The notes beneath the pieces were generated by a model. It was not told the DNA's origin and ran no database searches. It saw only the letters and a list, made by a program, of their open reading frames with translations. Both the position numbers and the translations under genes were made by a program. Of a stretch of 41,762 nucleotides of DNA, positions 1 through 8,187 are shown in pieces (the stretch's first letter is position 1; each line of letters begins with the position of its first letter). The stretch comes from Desulfosporosinus fructosivorans (GTDB lineage Bacteria; Bacillota; Desulfitobacteriia; Desulfitobacteriales; Desulfitobacteriaceae), in assembly GCF_004766045.1 (NCBI RefSeq), contig NZ_SPQQ01000023.1:1-41762 (forward strand), written 5' to 3'.

Positions 1-2
1 AT

Positions 3-29
3 TTAGAAGAAAGTTAAAATTTCTTCTAA
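3..29. terminator. Hairpin
   Basis: Inverted repeat TTAGAAGAAA / TTTCTTCTAA with a 7-base loop. It lies 9 bases from a second hairpin, so the pair may end a gene lying left of the window. No coding sequence is seen in 1-548; the rest of that stretch is repeat copy A (113-345) and AT-rich sequence with nothing recognisable. Confidence 0.45.
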
Positions 30-37
30 GAGACGAA

Positions 38-72
38 GAGGCTGGTTGTGTTCAAATTACACAACCAGCCTC
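38..72. terminator. Perfect 13-bp stem-loop, probable terminator
   Basis: GAGGCTGGTTGTG pairs perfectly with CACAACCAGCCTC around a 9-base loop. The stable GC-containing stem between the window edge and the first repeat suggests a transcription terminator, although no long T-run follows on either strand. Confidence 0.5.
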
Positions 73-112
73 TATCTATGATAACCGAATTCAACTTGAT
101 TCTTAAAATGGA

Positions 113-345
113 ACAGCTTGAAAATAGGGTACTGTCTCTTAAAATCACTAAAAGACAATACCACCCATACTTTATTTTGCACGTATACTTTCTAAGCCCT
201 GATCTATAGGGCTTAGAAAGTTATTTCTATAATATTTTTTGTTTTAATTTATTGCCCCTTGTTGCTTATCGCCGCCTGGGCTGCGGCTATCATAATAGAC
301 CAATCACTTTTTTCACTATTATGGAACACTTCTTGTAATTCAACA
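113..345 (-). repeat. Dispersed repeat, copy A
   Basis: Copy of a roughly 230-base repeat found also at 1441-1668, 9571-9842, 27945-28107, 38247-38500, 38700-38815 and 41010-41277. Left part: hairpin GGTACTGTCT / AGACAATACC at 128-162. Middle: a second hairpin, CTTTCTAAGCCC / GGGCTTAGAAAG at about 190-222. Right end: ATTATGGAACACTT. Read on the minus strand the right part encodes DWSIMIAAAQAAISNKGQ and then a stop. A one-base deletion separates this from the upstream start seen in other copies. The first hairpin, followed by T's on the minus strand, would act as a terminator for that small frame. Confidence 0.8.
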
Positions 346-548
346 CAACTAAAAAGTTTTCCTGCCTTTATATGTTTTTTTAGGATATGTTTCATGATAG
401 CATTGAATAAGTGATTCTATTGAAGAGCGTGATATCTTTTAATTATAAAACTTGAATATTGTTCCATAATTACATTAAATGTGTTCACCGACCTTAAAAC
501 ATAACAATAAAGTCGTTTAGAACTAGTTGCTTCTATTTCGACATAAAG

Positions 549-932
549 TTACTTCTGCACTATCTGAATAAGGTTGCCGCATGTATCGTCAAATACAGCT
601 ATTGTGACTTCGCCCATTTCTATCGGCTCCATAGTAAACTTCACGCCGTGTTTCATTAATCTTTTGTACTCTTTACGAACATCTGCAACGCCAAACATTG
701 TTGCTGGGAAGCCCTCGGCAAATATCTTCTTTTGGTACTCTCTGGCGGCCGGATGGTCATTCGGTTCGAGCAAAAGCTCGGTACCGTCTTGATCATCGGG
801 AGAAACTAGCGTTATCCACCTGAATTTTCCAACGGGAACGTCATGCTTTTTTACAAAGCCTAGTATTTCTGAATAAAACTCCAGTGCCTTGTCTTGATCT
901 TGTACGAATATACTGGTAACAATGATTTTCAT
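549..932 (-). CDS. VOC-family (glyoxalase/bleomycin-resistance fold) protein
   Basis: A 127-residue single-domain protein of the vicinal-oxygen-chelate superfamily. It opens MKIIVTSIFVQDQDKALEFY, the usual beta strand followed by the D-x-A-x-x-F-Y helix. It carries GFPATMFGVADV in the middle and closes with VFDDTCGNLIQIVQ, the conserved D-x-x-G-N strand. Family members are dimeric lyases, isomerases, dioxygenases or drug-binding proteins; the substrate cannot be told from sequence. It lies 123 bases downstream of the ArsR-type regulator on the same strand, an arrangement common for ArsR-VOC pairs, so co-transcription is likely. A purine-rich GGAGG-type site precedes the ATG. Confidence 0.85.
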   Translation of the reverse strand: MKIIVTSIFVQDQDKALEFYSEILGFVKKHDVPVGKFRWITLVSPDDQDGTELLLEPNDHPAAREYQKKIFAEGFPATMFGVADVRKEYKRLMKHGVKFTMEPIEMGEVTIAVFDDTCGNLIQIVQK

Positions 933-1055
933 ACTGTTTTGCCTCCTTTGATATATGCGGCGTATGGTGGTCTGCTAACATCTGGCTGCAAGCAAAAACA
1001 GCCCACACACTCGTCAAAATTTCTGTTCCGATTTTGTTACTTGTTTTTTATAAAA

Positions 1056-1331
1056 TTACTTTATCCATCCTTTCAGCAAGTCTTTAAGTGGTTCGTTGTT
1101 GAAACTAAGTACTCGATATTTCCCCTTTCGTTTTGATTTTACGAGCCCTGCATCATCCAAGGCAGAAAGATGTTTAGCTATCGCCTGTCGCGAAAAGTTA
1201 AGATTGTGCTTCGTAATTAGACGTACCGTAAGTTCATACAACGTCACCTCGTTGCGTTCGGATAGCTCGTCTAATATCAGCCGTCGAGTCGAGTCGCTGA
1301 GTGCTTTGAATATAGCGTCTTTGTCCCACAT
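1056..1331 (-). CDS. ArsR-family winged-helix transcriptional regulator
   Basis: A 91-residue protein that is almost entirely one winged HTH. It begins WDKDAIFKALSDSTRRLILD, the classic ArsR first helix, followed by the recognition segment FSRQAIAKHLSALDDAGLV and the wing KRKGKYRVLSFN. No CxC metal site is present, so a non-metal signal or simple autoregulation is more likely than arsenic sensing. It is the upstream gene of a pair with the VOC protein and probably regulates it (inference). The length fits the short ArsR subgroup that controls VOC/SRPBCC proteins. Confidence 0.88.
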   Translation of the reverse strand: MWDKDAIFKALSDSTRRLILDELSERNEVTLYELTVRLITKHNLNFSRQAIAKHLSALDDAGLVKSKRKGKYRVLSFNNEPLKDLLKGWIK

Positions 1332-1440
1332 ACATCAATTATAAGCAACCTCACGGTTGCTTGTCATGAACCGTATGCATTCTTTTTCTCCAACAATCTA
1401 AGTTCACTTCATCAACTAAAAAAGAAGTACAAGAAATCAA

Positions 1441-1668
1441 TAAAAATAGGGTACTGCCTCTTAATCTTACTAAGCGACAGTACCCTTGCCTTATTTTTTT
1501 ATATAACTCATCAAGCCCTTGATACATAAGGCTTCAACAGCTTTATTTATACTATTTTAAACCTTACTTCGATTAGGCTTTGTTCTTTAACACAGCCTGG
1601 GCAGCCACTATCATAAAGGACCAATCTCAATTTTTAACCATTATGGAACACTTTTTATTATCTGTTAA
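1441..1668 (-). repeat. Dispersed repeat, copy B
   Basis: Hairpin GGGTACTGCCTCTTA / TAAGCGACAGTACCC at 1449-1485 with two mismatches, then the AAGCCC...AGGCTT inner stem, ending ATTATGGAACACTT at about 1660. On the minus strand: ATG GTT AAA AAT TGA, then DWSFMIVAAQAVLKNKA and a stop, so the small frame carries an in-frame TGA at codon 5. T-rich sequence follows the hairpin on that strand, as for an intrinsic terminator. The following 1669-1893 holds nothing I recognise. Confidence 0.8.
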
Positions 1669-1893
1669 ATTATTCCAGCGCAGAAACCCCAAATTGTAAA
1701 ATAAGTTTTCAGGATCGTCGGAAATAGTTGCTCGTCTCTATTCTCTGCCAAATGACTGAGACCTTTAAACCCGCTTGTGATCGGGGTTCTGTAAATAGGG
1801 ATTAATCATCCAACTGATTTTCAATGCGATTTAGTACGATGAATGAAAACTTAATTTCGTTTTAAGACTTTCTGCACTGGAATCTTAAATAAA

Positions 1894-1989
1894 TTATGTT
1901 ACTTCAAACTCTTTTACAGTACCGGCTATAGCTATCGTCATATCTCTCAGTTTAAAATAGTTGTTGCAGTTAATATTGTAAGCGTCAAA
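1894..1989 (-). pseudogene. 3' fragment of a stalk-domain (copper amine oxidase N-like) protein
   Basis: The minus strand reads DAYNINCNNYFKLRDMTIAI and continues through AGTVKEFEVT to a stop at 1894-1896. This closely matches the YNIxGNNYFKLRD...GTxKxFxV signature of repeat-like 'stalk' domains found at the end of secreted Clostridia proteins. There is no start, so it is only the tail of a gene. It abuts the broken end of the neighbouring esterase pseudogene, so the two fragments appear joined by a deletion or recombination near 1990-2000. Confidence 0.55.
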
Positions 1990-1991
1990 TG

Positions 1992-3043
1992 CTACCTTCT
2001 GCCGGTGCTGTATATCCGGTTTTTGTCGATACTGTATTGCGTTTCCAGATATTTGATCAGATCCGCCGTCATGTCCAGGTTAGGCGTTGTACTGTGTTGT
2101 CGCCAACAATGGTATCCCGGAAACTGGGCACCAGGACGAAGCATTCATTTTTTGCTTGTTCCGCGGTGTCCGCCCAAATGACGCCGCCAAGGCCCTGTGT
2201 CAGGGAACCCGCGTGCTTGCTGCTCAGTGAGTCTTCATCCTGAATAAACAGCACCAGCGGATACGATTTGCTCTTGTCGTAATCCTTGGGGACATACAGA
2301 TTGAACTTGTAATGCTGCTGGTAGTTGGGTTCACTGAAGTCGGGCTTGAGGAAGTCGTCCACAATCAGGTTGATGTCTTCTTGGTTGTTCAGCGCGGTGT
2401 TTCCTGCTTTATAGGTTTCACCGTCAACCGTTGAGATGCTGCCTGTCTGGGTGAAGGAGACAGAAATACCGTCCCCACCGTTCGTTGTGGAAAGCAACAA
2501 TCCGGGATGCTTCGTTTTGTCCTCCTGGGTAATGGAGGGCGCTGCACTGTCGGATTGGCTCGTTCCCGTTCCCGGCGCGCCGCCTGCCTGACCGGTGGGG
2601 GCATTCCCTCCATTGGCCGGCGGATTGCCTGCAGGTTGTGATGAAGTGGCAGCCGCGCCGACAGGAATCTGGTAATCGGTCGAAAGCTCAACGATGACAA
2701 ACTTGCCGTCAACGCCCTGTGCGGCCGTTGACGCCTCGGTGTTTGCGTACACCTTCGTAACGGTCTTGCCTTCCACCGCAAAAGCGGAGGCCGAAAGCTT
2801 TGCGGTGCTGATGCTCTTGTCGTATTCAAGCACAACGGCTACAGTCTTGATGCCATCCGAAAACACCTTGTTGATGGCCGTTATGCTTTTGACATGCGAA
2901 TTTTCCGTATCACCCGTTCCGGTTGTGCCACTGGCAACGGTATTCGGACCGGCCGCGGCCTGGTTTGCGCTGTTCTGGGAACAGGATGCCAAAACCAATA
3001 TGGCCACAGAAAATAACAACAGTAATGTTAGAATCCTCTTCAT
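1992..3043 (-). pseudogene. Broken lipoprotein esterase, paralogue of the 3100-4479 gene
   Basis: The start is intact: AAGGAG site, signal peptide and lipobox (MKRILTLLLL...VLASC). The N-terminal 'esterase Ig-like' domain and a Pro/Gly/Ala/Asn-rich linker follow, then the first part of an alpha/beta hydrolase domain (YVPKDYDKSKSYPLVLFIQD). After GDN, at about 2094-2095, the frame shifts. In the next frame the homology resumes (STTPNLDMTADLIKYLETQY, then SIDKNRIYSTG) and stops at RR-stop, exactly where the intact paralogue has the nucleophile motif GQSMGG. The catalytic Ser, Asp and His are therefore missing. It is a clear decayed duplicate; a lipid-anchored Ig-like fragment of about 324 residues could still be made. 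Confidence 0.85.
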
Positions 3044-3099
3044 GTGATCATCATCTCCTTTTCCGCCATGCTGTCGCAGGCACGGGGAATTGACGGTGA

Positions 3100-4479
3100 T
3101 TACTTCTTCACCTGTTTGAACAGCCAGTCCCGCACACCCTCAATCGTATAGGCATACTGCCAGGTATACCTATGGCTGCCGTTCTTGAAGACCGTATAAT
3201 TGATGTTGCAGCCCGCAGCAAGCATGTTGCTAACATCGGTTGATAATTCCGCTGCACTGGCTTCTGCGTTCCAGGTCGCCTTGCTGCTTACGGTAGCACC
3301 CTGCTTCTTCAATGCTTCAGTGATGGCGTCCATGCCCGGGCTAGCCTTGCTATCACCCTCGGAGACGATGATCCACAGGTTGTCCTTCGCCATCGGGGTT
3401 ACCTTGGTCGGATCCCACTGACAAGCAACCAACAGAGACGCCGCAAACATGTCCGGATACTTGATGTCCATAGCGATGGAGGTCATGCCGCCCATGGACT
3501 GACCGGTGTTATAGAGGCGGTTGGGGTCGATGCTGTACTGCTTCTCCAGCTCCTTGACCAAATCCACTGTGATGTCCATTAGTTCAGTGGTCGTAGAACT
3601 GTCATCAGCTATAACAGAGGTGTACTGGGGTGCAAGCACAAAGCATTCGTTCTTTGCCTGTTCAGATGGTGTGGCCCAGATGACAGCGCCTAAGCCCTGC
3701 GTCAGCGTATTCGTGGGGTTGTTGCTGACAACGCCGGCATCATGCATGAACAGCACCAGCGGATACTTCTTGGACGGATCGTAATTCTTCGGCACATACA
3801 GGTTGTACATCAGTTTTTCATTGTTGTAGTTCGGATCCGTGTAAACAAGCTGCTTGAAGTCCTCCACCACCAGGTTGATGTCCTTGCTGTTCGTCATCAC
3901 GCCGGCATCCGCCTTGTAGGTTTGTCCATCCGTCGTCGCGATGTCGCCGTTCTGTGTCACATTGACGGTCAAGGGTTTGCTTTCGGATGAATCGCTTGCT
4001 GCGGAGCCCAAGCTGGGACCACCGCCGCCCTGGGGCGGGTTGGCACCCTGAGAAGCACCCTGCGCGGCATTGCCATTCTGGCCGTTACCGGCTCCATTGG
4101 CACCATTGCCGGGACCATTCCTTGTATCGGGCGAAATATCCGTCGAGAGCTCAATAATTACATACTTTCCGTTTACGCCTTTGGATGCCTTAGCCGCCTC
4201 AGTATTAGCATACACCTTTGTTATTGTTTTGCTGTCTACTGAGTAATCTGAAGTTGTAAGCTTTGAATTATCAATGTCTTTGTCGTATTCCACCGCTACA
4301 GCGCTTACCTTTTGCCCGTCCCCAAATACCTCAGTGATTGCTGTAACGTTTTTTATTTGTTTTAAATTACTTGAGCCTGTAGCGTTTGTGTTCCCATTTG
4401 TATTCCCACATCCTGCTAACGAACTCATTACCATTACAAGCATTAGAAATACCACTAAGGTTAATAATCCCTTTTTCAT
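3100..4479 (-). CDS. Secreted lipoprotein esterase (Ig-like domain plus PHB-depolymerase-type alpha/beta hydrolase)
   Basis: Starting at the ATG at 4479 (AAAGGA about 12 bases upstream) gives 459 residues; an in-frame ATG four codons earlier is too close to that site. The signal peptide ends in the lipobox LAGC, so the protein should be lipid-anchored outside the membrane. Next is an Ig-like N-terminal domain (ITEVFGDGQKVSAVAVEYDK), then a low-complexity Gly/Asn/Gln/Pro linker, then the hydrolase. The hydrolase shows LYVPKNYDPSKKYPLVLFMH, the nucleophile elbow GQSMGG and a terminal GSHRYTWQYAY likely carrying the catalytic His. The natural ester substrate is unknown. The adjacent gene is a decayed copy, so this locus arose by tandem duplication. 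Confidence 0.85.
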   Translation of the reverse strand: MKKGLLTLVVFLMLVMVMSSLAGCGNTNGNTNATGSSNLKQIKNVTAITEVFGDGQKVSAVAVEYDKDIDNSKLTTSDYSVDSKTITKVYANTEAAKASKGVNGKYVIIELSTDISPDTRNGPGNGANGAGNGQNGNAAQGASQGANPPQGGGGPSLGSAASDSSESKPLTVNVTQNGDIATTDGQTYKADAGVMTNSKDINLVVEDFKQLVYTDPNYNNEKLMYNLYVPKNYDPSKKYPLVLFMHDAGVVSNNPTNTLTQGLGAVIWATPSEQAKNECFVLAPQYTSVIADDSSTTTELMDITVDLVKELEKQYSIDPNRLYNTGQSMGGMTSIAMDIKYPDMFAASLLVACQWDPTKVTPMAKDNLWIIVSEGDSKASPGMDAITEALKKQGATVSSKATWNAEASAAELSTDVSNMLAAGCNINYTVFKNGSHRYTWQYAYTIEGVRDWLFKQVKK

Positions 4480-4686
4480 TTTTATATCCATTCCTTTCGA
4501 TTCGCTCAAGGCACAAAACGTAATGAAATACGTTGGCTTTGAGCGGTTTTTTATGAACGCCCCCGTGATTTTATCAAACGTTTTCTGTGTCCATAAAATC
4601 ACGGTATGGTCAATTATTGTTGTATGTTCTTATGTTTAACCGAAATGTAACCGACAAGGGCAATGATTAGTTGTTGTCAACTCCTT

Positions 4687-5403
4687 TTACCTTAACGCAT
4701 GTCCTACCTTCGTTGCATAACCTGTACCATATTTATCTTCTTGTGGTTTTAAAGTTATGCCCATGGGTGCGTGAGCTATTAATCTCTGATGCTTTAGACC
4801 CTGAAGCAATGTCATTGATTTGAATAGACTTCCCCCTAAGAAAATACCCCCAGTAACATCCATAATTGTATGTTGTTTTAAAAAAACAGTTGATAATATT
4901 ACAAGCACAGAAAGTATTTGACTCGCTAGCAATATTTTCTTGCTACAACCTTTGACCTTACCACTCGCCATAAAAGCAATGTACGCTGTCATTACATGAA
5001 TACTCGGAAAAGCGTTATATGGATTATCCATCCCATACATAAATCGGGTTAAATTCGAGAATAAATCCTGACCCAAAATGACTGGACGAGGAACCGTAGT
5101 CTGAAATACTGTGTAGACCAGAAAACTCAGGAATAGACCGAGACATATAGAGGCTAAACTCAAAATATATAGCTCATTATCTCGTTTCATAAGCCAAGCC
5201 AAGACAACAAACATTAAAAGATACCATGCTAAATATGGGACAATGAAATACTTTATAAAAGGAATATGTTGATCCAAGACAGTGACAAGAGAATAAACAT
5301 TTCCATTTGCATGGTTGAGTGGCCCGTAGAATAACATAATAAGCGGTACTAGAAGCATCCAAAATCCTCTAGCCAAATAGTTTCTCACCTTCACACCCCG
5401 CAT
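4687..5403 (-). CDS. PAP2-superfamily membrane phosphatase
   Basis: A 238-residue polytopic membrane protein with about six hydrophobic segments. It shows the phosphatase motifs VPRP (104-107), PSIHV with His136 (133-137), and a third motif with His178 and Asp182 (KQHTIMD). The spacing and sequence resemble the inositol-phosphorylceramide synthase/AUR1-like branch of PAP2 enzymes. These remove or exchange phosphate groups on lipid substrates such as phosphatidic acid or undecaprenyl diphosphate at the membrane. Its start overlaps the end of the upstream glycosyltransferase by 13 bases, so the two are translationally coupled. A joint role in making a membrane glycolipid (diacylglycerol from phosphatidic acid, then glycosylation) is a reasonable inference. 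Confidence 0.82.
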   Translation of the reverse strand: MRGVKVRNYLARGFWMLLVPLIMLFYGPLNHANGNVYSLVTVLDQHIPFIKYFIVPYLAWYLLMFVVLAWLMKRDNELYILSLASICLGLFLSFLVYTVFQTTVPRPVILGQDLFSNLTRFMYGMDNPYNAFPSIHVMTAYIAFMASGKVKGCSKKILLASQILSVLVILSTVFLKQHTIMDVTGGIFLGGSLFKSMTLLQGLKHQRLIAHAPMGITLKPQEDKYGTGYATKVGHALR

Positions 5404-6575
5404 CCCGCTTCTAATAAATCCAGCTCAACGCCATTGATATGATGCGGCGAATCTCTTGCCAACTCTAATATGGCTTTAACCGCTTTTTCGGCAGAATGTC
5501 GCGGCGAGATTTGAGCTGCAGCGTTACTCATCTTCTTTATTTCCTGTGGATTCGTAATCAGTTCATTAAGTATGCTTATAAGCTCTTCATCCGTACGAGC
5601 AATACGTCCCGCACCGATTTCCTCAATATAATTAGCATTGTTTTCTTCTTGGCCGGGAATAGGTTTGAAAACAATAATAGGAAGTTGTTTGGTCAACGAC
5701 TCCGAAACCGTGAGTCCACCGGCCTTTGTGATAATGATATCGGCTATACTCATCAACTCATCAACGTAATTTATAAAGTCAAACCTTACCACTGGATTAC
5801 GTGCATCTTGGACTACAGAATCTAAAGACTTATAGAGTTTATGATCCTTGCCGCAAACTATAATCGCTTGTACCGGCCCCTCAAGATTAGCAACGAGGTT
5901 ACACATCCATTTCGCCTTACCTAAGACTCCATAGACTCCACCCATAATTAAGAAAGTTAACCGGTCTTTCTCCAATCCTAATTTGGAAAGTCTTTCGTCT
6001 TTGTCTGCTTCACGTTCAAATCGAGGATTGACTGGAATTCCCGACACTTGAATATGGGAAGCCTTTATTCCTCTATTCATCAACCCCCTTGCTACTTGGG
6101 GGCTACCTACAATGTAACAATCCACCCCGAAATGAATCCAATGACTGTGAACAGTATAATCCGTTACAACGGTAACAATAGGAATGCCCAGTTCCCCTTT
6201 CATCCTTAACTGGGCAAGCACCCCTGCAACGGTCGGGTAAGTACATACAATAACATCGGGTTCCAAATCCCGAATATAATTGATAAATTGTCTTCGTCCA
6301 AACGTATTCAGAAAACGTTGAAGAAGGGAATCATCTGCTATTTCTTGTGTGCGATAATAATACTTACCCCAAACCTTTGGTACGTGTTTAATAACTCCAA
6401 TATAAGAACTTCGGAGCAACTGATTTAAACCCCTACTAATTACTGCTATTGCATCTTCGTGAATAATCTCGGCTGAAGGTTCATTCATTCGAAGAGCTGC
6501 AATTAGGGCTTCCGCCGCCTTTACATGACCCGTCCCATAAGTAGCGGAAAATACCAATACACGCAATGGCCTCAT
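5391..6575 (-). CDS. MGDG-synthase/UgtP-type diacylglycerol glycosyltransferase
   Basis: A 394-residue GT28-type glycosyltransferase. The N-terminal MGDG-synthase domain begins RVLVFSATYGTGHVKAAEAL, the conserved G-x-G-H-x-x-A loop. The C-terminal UDP-sugar domain has IMGGVYGVLGKAKW, the segment DIIITKAGGLTVSESLTKQL and PGQEENNANYI, as in MurG/UgtP enzymes. These transfer glucose or galactose from a UDP-sugar to diacylglycerol on the inner leaflet. It is the first gene of a two-gene unit with the overlapping PAP2 phosphatase. The intergenic 6576-6854 holds one terminator hairpin and no gene that I can see. Confidence 0.87.
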   Translation of the reverse strand: MRPLRVLVFSATYGTGHVKAAEALIAALRMNEPSAEIIHEDAIAVISRGLNQLLRSSYIGVIKHVPKVWGKYYYRTQEIADDSLLQRFLNTFGRRQFINYIRDLEPDVIVCTYPTVAGVLAQLRMKGELGIPIVTVVTDYTVHSHWIHFGVDCYIVGSPQVARGLMNRGIKASHIQVSGIPVNPRFEREADKDERLSKLGLEKDRLTFLIMGGVYGVLGKAKWMCNLVANLEGPVQAIIVCGKDHKLYKSLDSVVQDARNPVVRFDFINYVDELMSIADIIITKAGGLTVSESLTKQLPIIVFKPIPGQEENNANYIEEIGAGRIARTDEELISILNELITNPQEIKKMSNAAAQISPRHSAEKAVKAILELARDSPHHINGVELDLLEAGCGV

Positions 6576-6751
6576 TTTAATACCCCCTAAGTATCGATTA
6601 TGGTATCTAAAAGGCTTCTTAAAACCTCTCTTTACCTTGGAGGTAATTCTAATTCACTAACCTTTAATTTCCCTTAAAAATCTATTCGAATTTCCTCTAA
6701 GGTAAGTTTTATTCAACCAAGCCCATGCTAGGAAATAATAATGCAAAAATG

Positions 6752-6789
6752 AAAGGATGTTCTGAATTTCAGTTCAGGTACATCCCTTT
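6752..6789 (-). terminator. Intrinsic terminator
   Basis: Arms GGATGT and CTGAA pair with TTCAG and ACATCC. On the minus strand the stem is followed by CCTTTCATTTTTG, a T-rich tail. It sits 66 bases past the stop of the 6855-7379 gene and fits as its terminator. Confidence 0.65.
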
Positions 6790-6854
6790 TATTTTCTCAA
6801 TGCATTTTTTTTAAACCCCGTCACTTATGTACCAGGATTTAATCCATGTTGAAA

Positions 6855-7379
6855 CTACGAAACTGGATTTTTGATTATTTCAACACTGCGTTCCTTTAAC
6901 ATTTTGATAACTATATCGTAAAGGGCGTCGGCTTTGGGATCACCTATACCGATGATGTTAAATCCTACTTTTTCGAACCCACGGCTATCCCCCCGTCTAT
7001 TCCCCTTTTTGCCATCACTCTCAGCTTTACCTGTTCCAAGCTTACCATGGTCTGTTAACGTCTGATATTGGACAGGAGTCAGGATTTCATAAACCTGTTT
7101 TGCGAGATCATTTATTGAGGGCGAACTATTTGTATCAGATGTAGACATTTTTTCAATTAGAGGTAGTATTGTTTTAGCTTGGTCCGGTGACATCTTAAAA
7201 GTTGAGGTGCTATCCAGGTACAGCAAATCTTGTTCCACTGACCTTGCCGTTTGCACTCCGATATTTGCTTGTCTAAGGTAATATTTTGCTGCTAAACCAC
7301 CGCCCGCTCCTAATAATAGGATCAAAACTAGTAATAGGTACCACATCTTGTTAAGATTTTTTAGTTTTTTAAACATCAT
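6855..7379 (-). CDS. Membrane-anchored extracytoplasmic protein, possibly Spy/CpxP-like
   Basis: A 174-residue protein with a short basic N-terminus (MMFKKLKNLNKMW) and one strong transmembrane segment (YLLLVLILLLGAGGGLAAKY), so the rest is likely outside the membrane. The segment KQVYEILTPVQYQTLTDHGK contains the LTPxQ pattern of Spy/CpxP LTXXQ proteins; this is suggestive only. A charged Gly/Lys/Arg/Asp linker follows, then a C-terminal helix. It is transcribed away from the two-component system starting at 7504 across a 124-base intergenic region, so it may be a target or an accessory sensor of that system (inference). I do not recognise a specific family. Confidence 0.7.
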   Translation of the reverse strand: MMFKKLKNLNKMWYLLLVLILLLGAGGGLAAKYYLRQANIGVQTARSVEQDLLYLDSTSTFKMSPDQAKTILPLIEKMSTSDTNSSPSINDLAKQVYEILTPVQYQTLTDHGKLGTGKAESDGKKGNRRGDSRGFEKVGFNIIGIGDPKADALYDIVIKMLKERSVEIIKNPVS

Positions 7380-7503
7380 AAAGTATCCCTCCTATATTTT
7401 CTAACCCAAGTATAAATTCCAAAACTTTAAATTAGCTTAAAAAATAATAATTTTTAATGATATTTTAAGAATGGTAGGTTAAGATTATTAAGAGGTGATT
7501 TCT

Positions 7504-8187
7504 ATGAGGTTATTGCTAGTCGATGATGAAAAAAGGTTAGTTGGTCCCTTAGCCTATATCCTAAGAAAAAATAATTACGGAGTTGACTTGGCTTATAACG
7601 GGGAGACAGGTCAAGCAATGGCCGAAACTGGGGTATATGATTTAATTGTTCTAGATAGGATGCTGCCCTATAAAGAGGGGGTAGAGGTTTTAAAAGATCT
7701 TCGAAATAAAGGGATTATGACTCCCATTATCCTGTTAACAGCGAAAGATTCAGTCGAAGATAGAATAGATGGACTTGATGCCGGGGCTGATGACTACCTA
7801 ATAAAACCATTTTCAACTGGGGAATTGTTAGCCCGTATAAGAGCATTGGCCAGAAGAAAAGGAGTTCAAATAACTGGGGATAGAATTGAGGTATTCGGAT
7901 TGGTACTTGACCCGCTCCTTTGTGAGGTATCATACGGAACGGATAGTGTTAAATTGACCTTAAAGGAATCGTTATTACTTGAACTTTTCATGCGTAACCC
8001 TAATCAGGTGATAACCAAGGATCAACTCTTAGATAGGGTTTGGGGATTAGACTCGGACGTAGAATTGTCCAATGTTGAAGTATATATCTACTTCTTACGG
8101 AAAAAAATTAAATTTAAATGTTTTTCAATAGAAACGATTCGGGGTGTAGGTTATTGTTTAAAGGGAATAAAAAAATCAGCTCTTTAA
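7504..8187 (+). CDS. OmpR-family response regulator
   Basis: A 227-residue response regulator. The receiver domain has VDDEK (acidic pair at 7-8), the phospho-acceptor Asp51 in LIVLDRMLP, Thr in ILLTAKDS and Lys in YLIKPFS. The C-terminal winged HTH of the OmpR/PhoB type ends ETIRGVGYCL. The ATG at 7504 is preferred to the in-frame GTG at 7495 because GAGGTG lies 6 bases before it. The downstream histidine kinase overlaps its 3' end, so the two form one unit. The promoter region is shared with the divergent envelope protein gene. Confidence 0.92.
   Translation: MRLLLVDDEKRLVGPLAYILRKNNYGVDLAYNGETGQAMAETGVYDLIVLDRMLPYKEGVEVLKDLRNKGIMTPIILLTAKDSVEDRIDGLDAGADDYLIKPFSTGELLARIRALARRKGVQITGDRIEVFGLVLDPLLCEVSYGTDSVKLTLKESLLLELFMRNPNQVITKDQLLDRVWGLDSDVELSNVEVYIYFLRKKIKFKCFSIETIRGVGYCLKGIKKSAL

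Noticed and set aside
113..345. CRISPR array, from regularly seen short palindromes
   Set aside because: Copies are kilobases apart, about 230 bases long and unevenly spaced, without spacers or cas genes.
7465..7484. Two TTAAGA direct repeats before the first response regulator, as a regulator binding site
   Set aside because: The 14-base spacing is off the usual 10-11-base helical repeat and the region is too AT-rich for the match to mean much.
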